52,470 bases of DNA from an uncultured Pelagibacteraceae bacterium (GCA_902594335.1 CACJLY010000009.1:1-52470); one strand, 5' to 3'. Counted from the first letter of the stretch, positions 1 to 9,721 are shown. Program-made: numbers and translations. The notes: generated by a model not told the origin, from the sequence alone.

Positions 1-49
1 GTTTTTCAACTCTTGTATTTGTATTAATAATTTCTATTTCTTCATCCAT
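1..49 (-). CDS. Partial ORF at left edge, overlapping the end of acnA
   Basis: An open frame starts with ATG at 49-47 on the minus strand, 8 bases inside the acnA coding end, and stays open to the window edge. Only 16 residues are visible, starting MDEEIEIINTNTRVEK. A short overlap of this kind is how many genes here follow one another, so this is probably the start of a downstream gene. Too little is present to name it. Confidence 0.4.
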   Translation of the reverse strand, partial: MDEEIEIINTNTRVEK

Positions 50-2717
50 TAATCATATTCCTTAGAACAAATTGTAGAATACCACCGTTCTTGTAGTATT
101 CTAATTCATTTTTAGTGTCTATTCTGCATAACATTTTAATTTTTTTAATGTCCCCTGTTGCATATTTAATTTCAACTTCTAAATGATCGCCAGGATTAAT
201 TCCTTTCTCAAGACCTAACACTGAAATTAATTCTGACCCTTTTAGGTTTAGATTCTGTCTATTCATATTTTCTACAAACTGCAAAGGTAAAACTCCCATG
301 CCTATAAGATTAGATCTGTGTATTCTTTCAAAGCTTTCTGCAATCACAGCTTTTATACCTAATAATTTTGTTCCTTTTGCAGCCCAATCTCTTGAAGAAC
401 CAGTTCCATATTCTTTTCCACCAAATACTACTAAATCTGTTCCTCTTTTCTTGTATTCAACAACAGCATCATAAATAGGCATTACTTTTTCTTCAGGATA
501 TAATTTAGTGAAACCTCCCTCTGTACCTGGAGCCATTTCATTTTTAATTCTAATATTGGCAAATGTTCCTCTCATCATTACCTCATGATTTCCTCTTCTT
601 GCACCATAAGAATTATAATCTTTGGGTAAAATTTGATGCTTCATAAAATAATTTCCTGTTGGGCTTTCTTTTTGAATACTTCCAGCTGGCGATATATGGT
701 CTGTTGTTACCATATCCCCTAAAATTAATAATGGTCTTGCATCTTTTATTTCCTTAAAACCTTCTGGTTCATCAGGTAAATTTTCAAAAAATGGTGGTTT
801 TTTTACATAGGTAGAATTTTCTTCCCAATTATAAATACTTCCTTTGTCCACTTTAATTTTTTGCCATTGTTCTGGTCCCTCAGAGACATTTGAATATCTG
901 TTCACAAACATTTCTGGGTTTAAAGATTGTTTAAGAGTATCTTCAATCTCTTTATTTGAAGGCCAAATATCTTTTAGGTAAACATCTTGTCCTTTGTTAT
1001 CTTTTCCTAACGGCTCTTTATATAAATCAATTCTCATAGATCCTGCGATTGCATAAGCTACTACAAGAGGAGGTGAAGCTAAATAATTTGCTTTTACTAA
1101 AGGAGAAATTCTTCCTTCAAAGTTTCTATTTCCAGACAAAACTGAAACTGCGTATAAATTATTTTCTTTAACAGCATCAGTAATGTTATCTGGTAAAGGT
1201 CCAGAGTTACCAATACAAGTTGTGCAACCATAACCAACTAAATTAAAACCTAATTCATCTAAATATTTGCTTAAACCAGCTTTATCTAAATAGTCAGTAA
1301 CAACTTGTGATCCAGGTGCTAAAGATGTTTTAACCCAAGGTTTAACAGTTAAACCTTTTTCAATTGCATTTTTGGCTAACAGTCCTGCACCAATTAGTAC
1401 ATTTGGATTGGATGTATTTGTGCATGACGTAATAGCTGCTATTAATATATCTCCATCTTTTATCTCAAAATCTGTGTCTTTAACTTTTGCTATTGTTGGC
1501 TCAGTTTTTTTACAAACATCTTCAAAAACTTTTATAAAATTTTTTGATGCTTCTGTTAAAAGAACTTTGTCTTGTGGTCTTTTTGGTCCAGAAATTGTTG
1601 GAACTACTGTAGACATATCTAGAGATAAAGTATCAGTGAATACAAGATCATCACTTGCCCATAAATTTTGTTCTTTTGCATATTTTTCTACAATTTGAAT
1701 ATTTTCATTTGATCTTCCTGAAAATTCTAAATATTTTAAAGTTTCATCATCTATTGGGAAAAATCCACAGGTAGCGCCATACTCAGGTGCCATGTTTGCA
1801 ATAGTTGCTCTATCAGCAAGTGTTAAATTTTTTAGACCTTCTCCATAAAATTCCACAAATTTTCCTACAACACCTTTGTCTCTTAACATTTTCACTACTG
1901 TTAAAACTAAATCGGTTGCAGTTGTACCCTCGGGTAGCTTATTTTTCATTTCAAATCCAACTACTTCTGGTATCAACATTGATATAGGTTGTCCCAGCAT
2001 ACCAGCTTCTGCCTCAATTCCTCCAACACCCCACCCTAACACTGATAACCCATTAACCATTGTAGTATGGCTATCAGTGCCAACTAGCGTATCTGGAAAT
2101 AAGTACTCTTTATCCTCAAATTTTTCATTCCAAACTACTTTTGATAAGTATTCTAAATTTACCTGGTGACAAATTCCTGTACCTGGAGGAACAATTCTAA
2201 AATTATTAAAAGCTTGCTGTCCCCATTTTAAAAAAGAATATCTCTCAAAGTTTCTGTCAAACTCAATATCAACATTCTCTTTTAATGAATTCTTTGTTGC
2301 AAACTTATCCACTTGAACTGAATGGTCGATCACTAGATCAACCGAAGAAAGAGGGTTAATGGTATTTGGATCTTTATTCTTTTCCTTAACTGTATCCCTC
2401 ATTGCAGCAAGATCAGCTACAGCTGGTATACCTGTATAATCTTGCAAAAGTACTCTTGCAGGTCTATATGCAATTTCTGTTTTGGATTTTTTTGAATTTA
2501 ACCACTCTTTAATCGCCAAAATTTGTTCTTTATTAACTGTCACATTGTCTTCATATCTAAGAAGATTTTCAAGTAAGACTTTTATTGATTTTGGTAATTT
2601 ATTTATGCCTTCCAAACCATTTTTCTCTGCTTCTTTTAGTGAATAATATGAATAATTTTTTCCATTTACTGATAATTCTTTTAGACATTTAAATGAATTT
2701 TGATTTCCTGGTTTCAT
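42..2717 (-). CDS. acnA: Aconitate hydratase A
   Basis: This TCA-cycle enzyme interconverts citrate and isocitrate through cis-aconitate, using a cytosolic [4Fe-4S] cluster. The 891-residue length is normal for the AcnA/IRP1 type and excludes the differently arranged AcnB. The three cluster cysteines are visible at C432 (SCTNTSNPN) and C498/C501 (GYGCTTCIGNSG). The substrate-binding GTDSHTTM motif lies near residue 213, and the C-terminal swivel domain carries EYGTGSSRDWAA. The gene is last of a minus-strand set after csaA-like and lysE-like genes, with a 5-base gap to lysE. It is a core metabolic gene beside an otherwise accessory-looking region. Nothing is truncated, and identification is secure. 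Confidence 0.98.
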   Translation of the reverse strand: MKPGNQNSFKCLKELSVNGKNYSYYSLKEAEKNGLEGINKLPKSIKVLLENLLRYEDNVTVNKEQILAIKEWLNSKKSKTEIAYRPARVLLQDYTGIPAVADLAAMRDTVKEKNKDPNTINPLSSVDLVIDHSVQVDKFATKNSLKENVDIEFDRNFERYSFLKWGQQAFNNFRIVPPGTGICHQVNLEYLSKVVWNEKFEDKEYLFPDTLVGTDSHTTMVNGLSVLGWGVGGIEAEAGMLGQPISMLIPEVVGFEMKNKLPEGTTATDLVLTVVKMLRDKGVVGKFVEFYGEGLKNLTLADRATIANMAPEYGATCGFFPIDDETLKYLEFSGRSNENIQIVEKYAKEQNLWASDDLVFTDTLSLDMSTVVPTISGPKRPQDKVLLTEASKNFIKVFEDVCKKTEPTIAKVKDTDFEIKDGDILIAAITSCTNTSNPNVLIGAGLLAKNAIEKGLTVKPWVKTSLAPGSQVVTDYLDKAGLSKYLDELGFNLVGYGCTTCIGNSGPLPDNITDAVKENNLYAVSVLSGNRNFEGRISPLVKANYLASPPLVVAYAIAGSMRIDLYKEPLGKDNKGQDVYLKDIWPSNKEIEDTLKQSLNPEMFVNRYSNVSEGPEQWQKIKVDKGSIYNWEENSTYVKKPPFFENLPDEPEGFKEIKDARPLLILGDMVTTDHISPAGSIQKESPTGNYFMKHQILPKDYNSYGARRGNHEVMMRGTFANIRIKNEMAPGTEGGFTKLYPEEKVMPIYDAVVEYKKRGTDLVVFGGKEYGTGSSRDWAAKGTKLLGIKAVIAESFERIHRSNLIGMGVLPLQFVENMNRQNLNLKGSELISVLGLEKGINPGDHLEVEIKYATGDIKKIKMLCRIDTKNELEYYKNGGILQFVLRNMING

Positions 2718-2722
2718 ATTTT

Positions 2723-3313
2723 TTAGTAATAAAAAGTTGCTATACAGCTTAATAAGAGTGCCGACATAACATAATTAAACCATTTAATAAATTTCTCATT
2801 TGTCGCGAATTTCCTCATAAATTTTCCAATTATAGTCCAAAAAATAATACTAATAACTGCAAACAAAAAGGCAATGCTTAATAACCAAATTGAATATGAA
2901 ATAAAGTTACCGCCAGACTCTACATAGGTAGAAACTGCAATTATAGCTACAATTACTCCTTTAGGGTTTAGAAATTGATATAGAAATGTTTCAACAAAAT
3001 TTACTGGTTTTAAATTATCACTTTCACTTGATGATTTTGAAAATGATATTTTATAAGACAAATATATTAAAAAGATTGTACCCGTTATTATTAAACCTTT
3101 TTGGAGTATTGGATAAAGCTTAAATATATTTATTAAACCAAAGTTAATTACTGCTAACATAAATGTAAATCCAAAAATTACTCCCAACATCAAAGGAATA
3201 GTTTTTTTAAAACCGTGATTAAATCCAGAGTGAGAGGCAACAATATTATTTGGTCCTGGAGAACAGCTCGTAACAAACATAAACAAACATAGAGACAGTA
3301 ATTCGGGGTGCAT
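2723..3313 (-). CDS. LysE/RhtB-family amino-acid exporter
   Basis: This 196-residue inner-membrane protein has about six hydrophobic segments. The start carries the family motif: residues 17-24 read CSPGPNNI, close to the SPGPN typical of LysE/RhtB exporters of amino acids such as lysine, homoserine or threonine. Length matches the family (about 200). It follows the csaA-like gene by 2 bases and precedes acnA by 5, so the three are probably co-transcribed. The exported substrate cannot be read from the sequence. The family call is firm; specificity is unknown. Confidence 0.88.
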   Translation of the reverse strand: MHPELLSLCLFMFVTSCSPGPNNIVASHSGFNHGFKKTIPLMLGVIFGFTFMLAVINFGLINIFKLYPILQKGLIITGTIFLIYLSYKISFSKSSSESDNLKPVNFVETFLYQFLNPKGVIVAIIAVSTYVESGGNFISYSIWLLSIAFLFAVISIIFWTIIGKFMRKFATNEKFIKWFNYVMSALLLSCIATFYY

Positions 3314-3315
3314 GT

Positions 3316-3657
3316 TTATGCTACAGGCAAACCATTTTCTACTTTTTGGGATGGGTGAACAAGAACAACTTTGCCTTCCTCATCTATAGAACCAAGTATT
3401 AAAACCTGAGAGACAATACCTGCTATATTTTTTTCAGGAAAGTTACATATGCCAATAACTTGTTTCCCGACTAGATTTTCCTCATTATAATAATGAGTTA
3501 TCTGTGCTGATGATTGCTTAATTCCTATATCTTTCCCAAAGTCAACCTCAACAACAAGAGATGGTTTCCTTGCTTTTTCATTTTTTTTTAACGATATTAC
3601 TGTTCCTACTCTAATATCTACTTTGTCATAGATATCGTAGGTTATTTGTTCTTTCAT
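3316..3657 (-). CDS. csaA: CsaA-like tRNA-binding-domain protein
   Basis: This is a 113-residue, single-domain protein of the OB-fold tRNA-binding type (as in the C-terminus of bacterial MetRS and Trbp111). Visible hallmarks are DIRVGTVIS near residue 15, the KQSSAQITHYY segment near 47-57, and the VIGICNFPEKNIAGIVSQVLILG block in the second half. Length and motif order match CsaA, described as a tRNA-binding protein with reported chaperone activity. It diverges from argE with only 25 bases between the start codons, so both promoters must be packed into that gap or into the coding ends. Confidence 0.85.
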   Translation of the reverse strand: MKEQITYDIYDKVDIRVGTVISLKKNEKARKPSLVVEVDFGKDIGIKQSSAQITHYYNEENLVGKQVIGICNFPEKNIAGIVSQVLILGSIDEEGKVVLVHPSQKVENGLPVA

Positions 3658-3667
3658 AAATTTAATA

Positions 3668-3673
3668 TATAAT
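3668..3673 (+). promoter_or_regulatory. Possible -10 element for argE
   Basis: A perfect TATAAT lies 9 bases before the argE ATG at 3683. If used, transcription would begin only a few bases before the start codon and the mRNA would be nearly leaderless. No clear -35 is seen (TTGTTC at 3646-3651, 16 bases upstream, matches weakly). AT-rich DNA makes chance matches likely. Confidence 0.3.
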
Positions 3674-3682
3674 TAAAAATAA

Positions 3683-4870
3683 ATGAGTACAGGAAATAAT
3701 TTAGAAGAAATATATAGTAATTCTATTAAGATACTAAAAGATTTAATTGCTTTTAAAACTGTTTCTGGTGAAAACAATACTCAACTAATTGACTATTGTG
3801 ATAATATTTTAAATTCATTGGGCGCGGTATCCTTTAGAACATATGATGAAGAAGAAAAAAGAGTAAATCTATTTTCAACTATAAAAGCTAAAAAAAAGAG
3901 TAAAAAAAAACCAATAATTTTATCTGGACATACTGATGTGGTTCCAGTTTCTAAAGGATGGGCAACAGATCCTTTTGATGCAACAATCAAAGATGACAAA
4001 TTATTTGGTAGAGGCTCATGTGATATGAAAGGATTTATAGCATGTGCATTAGCATACGCACCTATTTTCTCTTCTTCAAATTTAGACAGAGATATTCATT
4101 TTTCATTTACGTTTGACGAGGAAACTGCTTGCATAGGTGCCCCTATATTAATTAAAGAATTAAAAAAAAGAGAAATTCATGATTGTATTTGCATAGTGGG
4201 TGAACCAACCAATATGAAAATAATAGATGCACACAAAGGATGTTATGAATATACAACATATTTTGAAGGTCTTGCAGGGCATAGTTCACAACCAGAAAAA
4301 GGTGTGAGTGCAGTTGAATTTGCTGCAAGATATGTGAATAAACTATTAGAATTAAAAGAAAAACTTAAATCTAGACAACTAAAAGACTCGATCTTTGAAC
4401 CACCTTATTCAACTTTACAAATTGGTGGAATTTTTGGTGGCATAGCACACAACGTCATTGCTGATAAATGCCATGTAAACTGGGAGACAAGACCTGTAGT
4501 TAAAGAAGATGGAATTTTCTTAAATAACGAAATAGATAAATTTACAAATGAAATTCTTTTACCAGAAATGCAAAAAATTTATCCAAAATCTTCCATAAAA
4601 AAAACTATAATAGGTGAAATTACTGGTTTCGATAGAGTCTCTAACTCAGAAGCATGCGAGTTTGTTTCGAGTATAACTGGAGATAATTCTAGAGATGTAG
4701 TTTCTTTCGGAACAGAAGCAGGACTATTTCAGAAGATTGGAATTAGTACAGTTGTATGTGGACCAGGATCTATAAAGCAAGCTCATAAGATTGATGAATT
4801 TATAAAACTATCTGAAATTAAAAAATGTATTAGTTTTTTAGATGGTATTAAAAATAAATCTTTAAATTAA
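3683..4870 (+). CDS. argE: Acetylornithine deacetylase (M20 family)
   Basis: This enzyme hydrolyses N-acetyl-L-ornithine to ornithine and acetate in arginine synthesis; it is a cytosolic two-metal M20 hydrolase. Metal and catalytic residues are visible: H83 and D85 in SGHTDVVP, D114 in GRGSCDMKG, the EE pair at 146-147 and E174 in GEPTNMK. A lid/dimerisation domain follows (GHSSQPEKGVSAVEF), and the C-terminal metal histidine is in AHKIDEF. Its length of 395 residues is typical. It overlaps the convergent aldehyde dehydrogenase gene by 4 bases. Other M20 amidohydrolases look similar, so the exact acyl-amino-acid substrate is likely rather than proven. Confidence 0.85.
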   Translation: MSTGNNLEEIYSNSIKILKDLIAFKTVSGENNTQLIDYCDNILNSLGAVSFRTYDEEEKRVNLFSTIKAKKKSKKKPIILSGHTDVVPVSKGWATDPFDATIKDDKLFGRGSCDMKGFIACALAYAPIFSSSNLDRDIHFSFTFDEETACIGAPILIKELKKREIHDCICIVGEPTNMKIIDAHKGCYEYTTYFEGLAGHSSQPEKGVSAVEFAARYVNKLLELKEKLKSRQLKDSIFEPPYSTLQIGGIFGGIAHNVIADKCHVNWETRPVVKEDGIFLNNEIDKFTNEILLPEMQKIYPKSSIKKTIIGEITGFDRVSNSEACEFVSSITGDNSRDVVSFGTEAGLFQKIGISTVVCGPGSIKQAHKIDEFIKLSEIKKCISFLDGIKNKSLN

Positions 4871-6300
4871 TTCCAACCACCAATAGATTTTACTTCTAAA
4901 AATTCTAATAAACCTTCTTTTCCACCTTCTCTTCCTATTCCAGAGTGTTTAAATCCTCCAAATGGAGCATCTACAGCTAGTGAAGCTGCATTAGCAACTA
5001 TCATCCCAGATCTAAGCTTTCTTGCAACTCTTTTAACTTTTTCTTGATCTTCAGTTTGAATATAATTTGTCAAACCATATGGAGTATCATTTGCAATTTC
5101 TATTGCCTCCTCTTCTGTTTCAAATGGAATTACTGATAATACTGGACCAAAAATCTCAGTTCTGGCGATTTCCATATTATTATTTACATCAGCAAAAACA
5201 GTTGGCTTTACGTAATAACCATCTTTCAAACCATCAGGTTTTCCAGGTCCCCCAGCTATTAAATTAGCACCTTCATCTATACCCTTTTTAATTAAACCTT
5301 GAATTTTATTATATTGTGTTTCTGATATTACCGGGCCAATGTGATCTCCTTCTTTTTGGGGAATATCAACTTTATATTCATTAGCAAATTTTTTTAATCT
5401 GTTAACTGCATCATGGTAGATTGATTTTTCTACGAGCATCCTTGTAGGTGCATTACATGATTGGCCTGAATTTCTAAAACATCGTGCAGCTCCTCTTTCA
5501 ATTGCCTCAGAATCTGCATCTTTAAAAATAATATTTGCTCCTTTTCCACCTAATTCAAGACTTACCCTTTTAAAGTCTTTTGCTGCGTTTTGAGATATTA
5601 GAGCTCCTGCTCTTGTTGAACCTGTAAAAGATATCATATTTACATCTTTATGACTGGTCAGTGCATTACCTGTAGTTTCCCCATCTCCATTAACTAAATT
5701 AAATACACCTTTTGGAAAACCTGCCTCATCAATAAGTTCTGCAAGTATTATTGATGATAAAGGTGCTAGCTCAGAAGGTTTTAAGATCATAGTACATCCT
5801 GCTGCTAAAGCTGGGATAACTTTTAAACAAACTTGATTCATTGGCCAATTCCAAGGCGTTATTAATACGCAAACTCCTTTGGGTTCATAAATAATTCTCT
5901 GATCTTGTGCATGATCTCCTAAAGGTTTTTCAAAATCAAAAGCTTTAAGATACTTTATGAATGATTTCGTATGACTTGCGCCTGTACCAGTCTGAAGTTT
6001 GGATGCAAAATCTTTGGGAGCACCCATTTCCATCATTATTGCTTCTGTAGTGTCATTCCATCTTTTTTTATATAGCTCATAGAACTTTTCTAATAGTTTA
6101 ATCCTCTCTTCTTTTTTTGTGAAACCCCATGTTTGAAAAGCAGTTTTTGCAGCTGATACCGCATCATCAACATCTTCTTTTCCACCCAGTGAAATAACTG
6201 CACAACTTTTTTCTGTGGCGGGATTTATTACTTGAATGTCTTTAGAATTTTTTGGTTCTACCCATTTACCATTTATGTAAAAATTTCTTTTTTCTAACAT
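4867..6300 (-). CDS. Aldehyde dehydrogenase, first of two paralogues
   Basis: This NAD(P)-dependent enzyme would oxidise an aldehyde to an acid. At 477 residues it has the complete ALDH fold: N151 in TPWNWP, the GSTRAG cofactor turn near 227-232, E249 in LELGGKG and the nucleophile C282 in GQSCNAPTR. The GQSC(N/D)APTRMLV context is typical of the subfamily that includes 6-oxolauric-acid-dehydrogenase-like proteins rather than classical BetB. It lies 19 bases after the agmatinase-family gene, so one plausible substrate is a guanidino- or aminoaldehyde from agmatine or putrescine breakdown; that is inference from context only. A close paralogue lies at 31787-33217. Confidence 0.9.
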   Translation of the reverse strand: MLEKRNFYINGKWVEPKNSKDIQVINPATEKSCAVISLGGKEDVDDAVSAAKTAFQTWGFTKKEERIKLLEKFYELYKKRWNDTTEAIMMEMGAPKDFASKLQTGTGASHTKSFIKYLKAFDFEKPLGDHAQDQRIIYEPKGVCVLITPWNWPMNQVCLKVIPALAAGCTMILKPSELAPLSSIILAELIDEAGFPKGVFNLVNGDGETTGNALTSHKDVNMISFTGSTRAGALISQNAAKDFKRVSLELGGKGANIIFKDADSEAIERGAARCFRNSGQSCNAPTRMLVEKSIYHDAVNRLKKFANEYKVDIPQKEGDHIGPVISETQYNKIQGLIKKGIDEGANLIAGGPGKPDGLKDGYYVKPTVFADVNNNMEIARTEIFGPVLSVIPFETEEEAIEIANDTPYGLTNYIQTEDQEKVKRVARKLRSGMIVANAASLAVDAPFGGFKHSGIGREGGKEGLLEFLEVKSIGGWN

Positions 6301-6319
6301 ATATTAAGCTATCTATTCT

Positions 6320-7276
6320 TTAAGCTTTTGCAAACAAATTTGTTAATTCATAAACAATTGTTGCAGCCGCTAAAGAAGTTACTTCTGCATGATCATATGC
6401 TGGTGCTACCTCAACTACATCTGCTGAAACTAAGTTTAGCCCTGACAATCCTCTTATAACATTTACAATTTCTCTTGTAGTCATACCTGCTATCTCGGGT
6501 GTACCAGTCCCAGGAGCAAAAGCTGGGTCTAGAACATCAATATCTATCGATAGATATAAAGCATGGTCTCCTACTCTGTTTCTAATTCTCTCAACTATTT
6601 TATCTATACCTTCTGTTTGAAATTCATCGCAATGAATTATTTTAAAACCAAAACTTTCATCGTTCTTAATATCTTCCCTGCTATAGAGTGGACCTCTAAT
6701 TCCAACATGCATTGATGCATCATCTAAAAATAAATTTTCCTCTCTGGCTCTCCTAAATGGTGTACCGTGTGTGTAAGGTGCTCCAAAATAAGTATCCCAA
6801 GTATCTAAGTGAGCATCAAAATGGACTAATGAAACTGGGCCTTTATTCTTTTTATTAATTGCTCTAAGCAATGGAACGGCTATTGTATGATCACCGCCAA
6901 GACTAATAATCCCACCTACTTTATTTAAAAGATCTGTAGCACCAACTTCTATTTGTTTTATAGCTTCATCTATATTAAATGGATTACAGGCAATATCTCC
7001 TGCATCAGCAACTTGTTGTACTTTAAACGGTTCAACGTCGTAACTTGGATGATAATTCGTTCTTAAATGTCTTGATGCTTGTCTTATACTTTGGGGTCCA
7101 AATCTTGCTCCAGGTCTGTAACTAGTTCCAGAGTCAAAAGGAACTCCTACAATTGCTACATCACAACTTTCAACGTCTCTTAATTCCGGTAATCTAGCAA
7201 AAGTTGATGGCCCCGCATATCTTGGTACTTTTGTTCCACTTACTGGTTGGATTGGTTTTTTATTTTTATCTTTCAA
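6320..7276 (-). CDS. Agmatinase-family ureohydrolase
   Basis: This manganese enzyme of the arginase/agmatinase fold releases urea from a guanidino compound. All metal ligands are visible: H130 in GGDHT, D154/H156/D158 in HFDAHLDTWD, and D245/D247 in SIDIDVLDP. The segment THGTPFRRA is typical of agmatinase, guanidinobutyrase and guanidinopropionase members, so agmatine, 4-guanidinobutyrate or 3-guanidinopropionate are all possible. The start codon is TTG, in a TTGA overlap with the stop of the 73-residue gene upstream, which suggests translational coupling. The aldehyde dehydrogenase downstream fits a guanidine or polyamine catabolic role. Length (318) is normal. Confidence 0.9.
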   Translation of the reverse strand: MKDKNKKPIQPVSGTKVPRYAGPSTFARLPELRDVESCDVAIVGVPFDSGTSYRPGARFGPQSIRQASRHLRTNYHPSYDVEPFKVQQVADAGDIACNPFNIDEAIKQIEVGATDLLNKVGGIISLGGDHTIAVPLLRAINKKNKGPVSLVHFDAHLDTWDTYFGAPYTHGTPFRRAREENLFLDDASMHVGIRGPLYSREDIKNDESFGFKIIHCDEFQTEGIDKIVERIRNRVGDHALYLSIDIDVLDPAFAPGTGTPEIAGMTTREIVNVIRGLSGLNLVSADVVEVAPAYDHAEVTSLAAATIVYELTNLFAKA

Positions 7277-7494
7277 TTTTTAGAGCTATTTTTATGAATA
7301 AATTCAGCTGCTTTTTTAAAATCATTGATATTTTTTTGATACATAGAAAGCTCTTTATTCGAATTTGAAGAAACTAGAATGATTATTAAAGCAATTATAA
7401 TAGCTGCAGCATAATAAAAAGGCATTTTTTTCTTCCAAGAAATTAGAATTTTTGTTGCGTTGTCTACTTGTTTTTTTGTTGGTCTATTTGCCAT
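7273..7494 (-). CDS. Small single-pass membrane protein, unknown
   Basis: This 73-residue protein has a basic N-terminal third, one hydrophobic segment (about residues 28-45, AAAIIIALIIILV core) and a charged tail. It has no signal-peptidase site or recognisable motif. The ATG lies 4 bases after the stop of the dehydrogenase/hydratase fusion, and its stop shares TTGA with the agmatinase start. That spacing on both sides argues that it is a real operon member rather than a chance ORF. I do not recognise the family. Confidence 0.65.
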   Translation of the reverse strand: MANRPTKKQVDNATKILISWKKKMPFYYAAAIIIALIIILVSSNSNKELSMYQKNINDFKKAAEFIHKNSSKN

Positions 7495-7498
7495 GATA

Positions 7499-9721
7499 TT
7501 AGTTTACCAGAGGTTTACCAGTTTTCAATGTATGTTTAATTCTTTCTTGAGTTTTTTCTGTCTCAATTAGCTTCATAAATGCATCTAACTCTAATTTATA
7601 TAGATCATCTTCTGATAAATTTTTTTCTAAAGTAGTATCTCCACCACTTAAAACTTTTGCTAGTTCTTTCCCTACTTCCATTCCATGATCAAGAATAATT
7701 TTATCATTGTATAATTTTTCTAACATTTTTACCATTTTGTCATAAACACTTTTTCCTGAGAGTTTAAATGAACATTCCTCTGGAGGAGAAAAATCTTTAT
7801 TATTTTGAATTATCTCTTTAGAAACCTGTAATAAACTATTTCTACTCATTATTTTTTTGTCCTCTGGTCTTAAATATTTTAATGGTTCAGCTTCAATGGG
7901 TGAAGTCGCAGTTTTAGCATATCCAATTATGTCAAATACTTTTAAAGGAGCATAATCAGGATCATTTTTAGCTTCTTCAGTTTTAGACCATCTCCAAAGC
8001 ATTTCTTTACATCCTCCGCCTGCTGGAATTAATCCAACCATAGTCTCAACTAAACCAACTACAATATTGGTATGGGATGCAACAAAGTTACTTTGACATA
8101 AAACCTCAAAACCACCACCCAATGCTAATCCTGATGGTGCTGATACAACTGGGTATTTAGAATATTTTAAATGTTTACAGGTCTCTTGAAAATATTTAAC
8201 AAACTTTTCAATAGATTTAAAATCTCCTTTGTCTGCAAAATTCATTGTGTAAGACAAGTTTACACCTGCTGAAAATTGCATTGCTTCATTAATTATTATT
8301 AAAGGTTTGTCTGTTGCATTTTTTAAGCTATCCATCGAGTCATAATCTAAAGCGTTAGCCTTAGTTGTGAATTCAACAATATTAAAGTCGTCAAATCTAT
8401 AGATTTCGGCAGAGTTATTTTTATCTAATTTAGTTGCTCTAGGTTTTATTTTTCCTAAAGTTTCTAAATCAGTGTATTGCTGTCTTTCACCATAAAAATT
8501 TTCGTCTTTACTTTGTGATAAGTTTTCAAGAAACTTGTTATTTTCAAATGTATCTATTCTCTCATAAAAATCCTTAACACCGATTTCTTTTAACATTTCA
8601 AAAGGTCCCTTAGACCAATTAAACCCTAGTCTCATTGCTTCATCGATATCATTAAATTTATCCGTAATACCTGGAACTAAAGATGATGCATATTTGATAA
8701 TTTTTGATATTACCGACCAAGCGTATTCACCATATTTATCTTTTCTGTTTATAAGACCAACAATATCCATTTTTTCTGATCCTAAATTGAACTTTTTAGA
8801 TAGTGAATATTCACCTGTTTCTAAGTTTATACCCTCTAGAATTTTTTTATTATCAGACTTATTCATTCTATAGAAACCACCTTTTCCTTTTCTTCCTGTG
8901 TATCCAGTTTCTATAAGTTTTTTAACTAATGGTATTTCTTTTGCTACAACTTGAAAGTCATCAGTTTCTGGAAGTTCTTTTATAAAACTTTTCAAAACAT
9001 CGGCCATCAAATCAATTCCAATTAAATCATAGAGACCGAAAACTCCTGTTTTTGGTATTCCCATTGGTCTTCCAAAGACGGCATCAGCTTCTTCAATTGT
9101 TAATTTCATTTTAAAAGCTTCAGTCATAGCCACTTGCATAGCGTAGACACCAATTCTATTTCCTAAAAATCCTGGAGTATCATTACAAATTAATGCACCT
9201 TTTCCTAAATCTTTTTCACAAAAACTTTTAAGTGAGTTTATTTGATCTAAATCATTATTTTCATTTTTTACAATTTCTAACAAATCCATATATCTGACTG
9301 GATTAAAGAAGTGAGTTATACAAAAATCTTTTTTTTCTTCATCTGAAAGTTTTTCTGAAAGAACTTTAATTGGAATAGAAGATGTATTTGAAGATACTAT
9401 TGATCCTTTCTTTCTTTCTTTAAAAATTTTTTCATAAATATTGTGTTTAATATCAATTCTCTCAACGACAGCTTCAACTATCCAGTCTGCTTCACCAACT
9501 TCATTAAAATTATCATTTATATTTCCAACATTGATATTGTTTATTTTTGACTTATCTATTAATAAAGGAGGCCTAGATTTTAAAATTCTTTCTCTAGCTT
9601 TTTCAGAAATTTCAGTAGTTAAGTCTAACAATGTAACTGGAACATTTGCATTACATAATTGAGCGGCTATTCCACTGCCCATTGTACCTGACCCTATGAC
9701 TACTACTTTATTAATTTTCAT
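7499..9721 (-). CDS. 3-hydroxyacyl-CoA dehydrogenase / enoyl-CoA hydratase fusion, dehydrogenase domain first
   Basis: This is a bifunctional beta-oxidation-type enzyme of 740 residues. The N-terminal half is an NAD-dependent 3-hydroxyacyl-CoA dehydrogenase: GSGTMGSGIA at 10-19, HFFNPVRYMDLLE near 137, NDTPGFLGNR near 180, and two C-terminal dehydrogenase domains to about 410. The C-terminal part is a crotonase: the GLALGGGFEV segment and VETMVGLIPAGGG supply the two expected glutamates. This order is the reverse of FadB/FadJ and resembles the FadN type. It sits between bioY and the small membrane protein. The thiolase that could complete the cycle is at 22335-23459. Chain length and substrate are unknown. 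Confidence 0.9.
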   Translation of the reverse strand: MKINKVVVIGSGTMGSGIAAQLCNANVPVTLLDLTTEISEKARERILKSRPPLLIDKSKINNINVGNINDNFNEVGEADWIVEAVVERIDIKHNIYEKIFKERKKGSIVSSNTSSIPIKVLSEKLSDEEKKDFCITHFFNPVRYMDLLEIVKNENNDLDQINSLKSFCEKDLGKGALICNDTPGFLGNRIGVYAMQVAMTEAFKMKLTIEEADAVFGRPMGIPKTGVFGLYDLIGIDLMADVLKSFIKELPETDDFQVVAKEIPLVKKLIETGYTGRKGKGGFYRMNKSDNKKILEGINLETGEYSLSKKFNLGSEKMDIVGLINRKDKYGEYAWSVISKIIKYASSLVPGITDKFNDIDEAMRLGFNWSKGPFEMLKEIGVKDFYERIDTFENNKFLENLSQSKDENFYGERQQYTDLETLGKIKPRATKLDKNNSAEIYRFDDFNIVEFTTKANALDYDSMDSLKNATDKPLIIINEAMQFSAGVNLSYTMNFADKGDFKSIEKFVKYFQETCKHLKYSKYPVVSAPSGLALGGGFEVLCQSNFVASHTNIVVGLVETMVGLIPAGGGCKEMLWRWSKTEEAKNDPDYAPLKVFDIIGYAKTATSPIEAEPLKYLRPEDKKIMSRNSLLQVSKEIIQNNKDFSPPEECSFKLSGKSVYDKMVKMLEKLYNDKIILDHGMEVGKELAKVLSGGDTTLEKNLSEDDLYKLELDAFMKLIETEKTQERIKHTLKTGKPLVN

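Noticed and set aside
1372..2169. Long plus-strand ORFs inside acnA, and similar ORFs opposite other genes
   Set aside because: They run antisense to clear coding sequence, have low-complexity composition and no family resemblance.
4867..6300. Betaine aldehyde dehydrogenase BetB
   Set aside because: The active-site context GQSCNAPTRMLV belongs to another ALDH subfamily, and no choline dehydrogenase is nearby.
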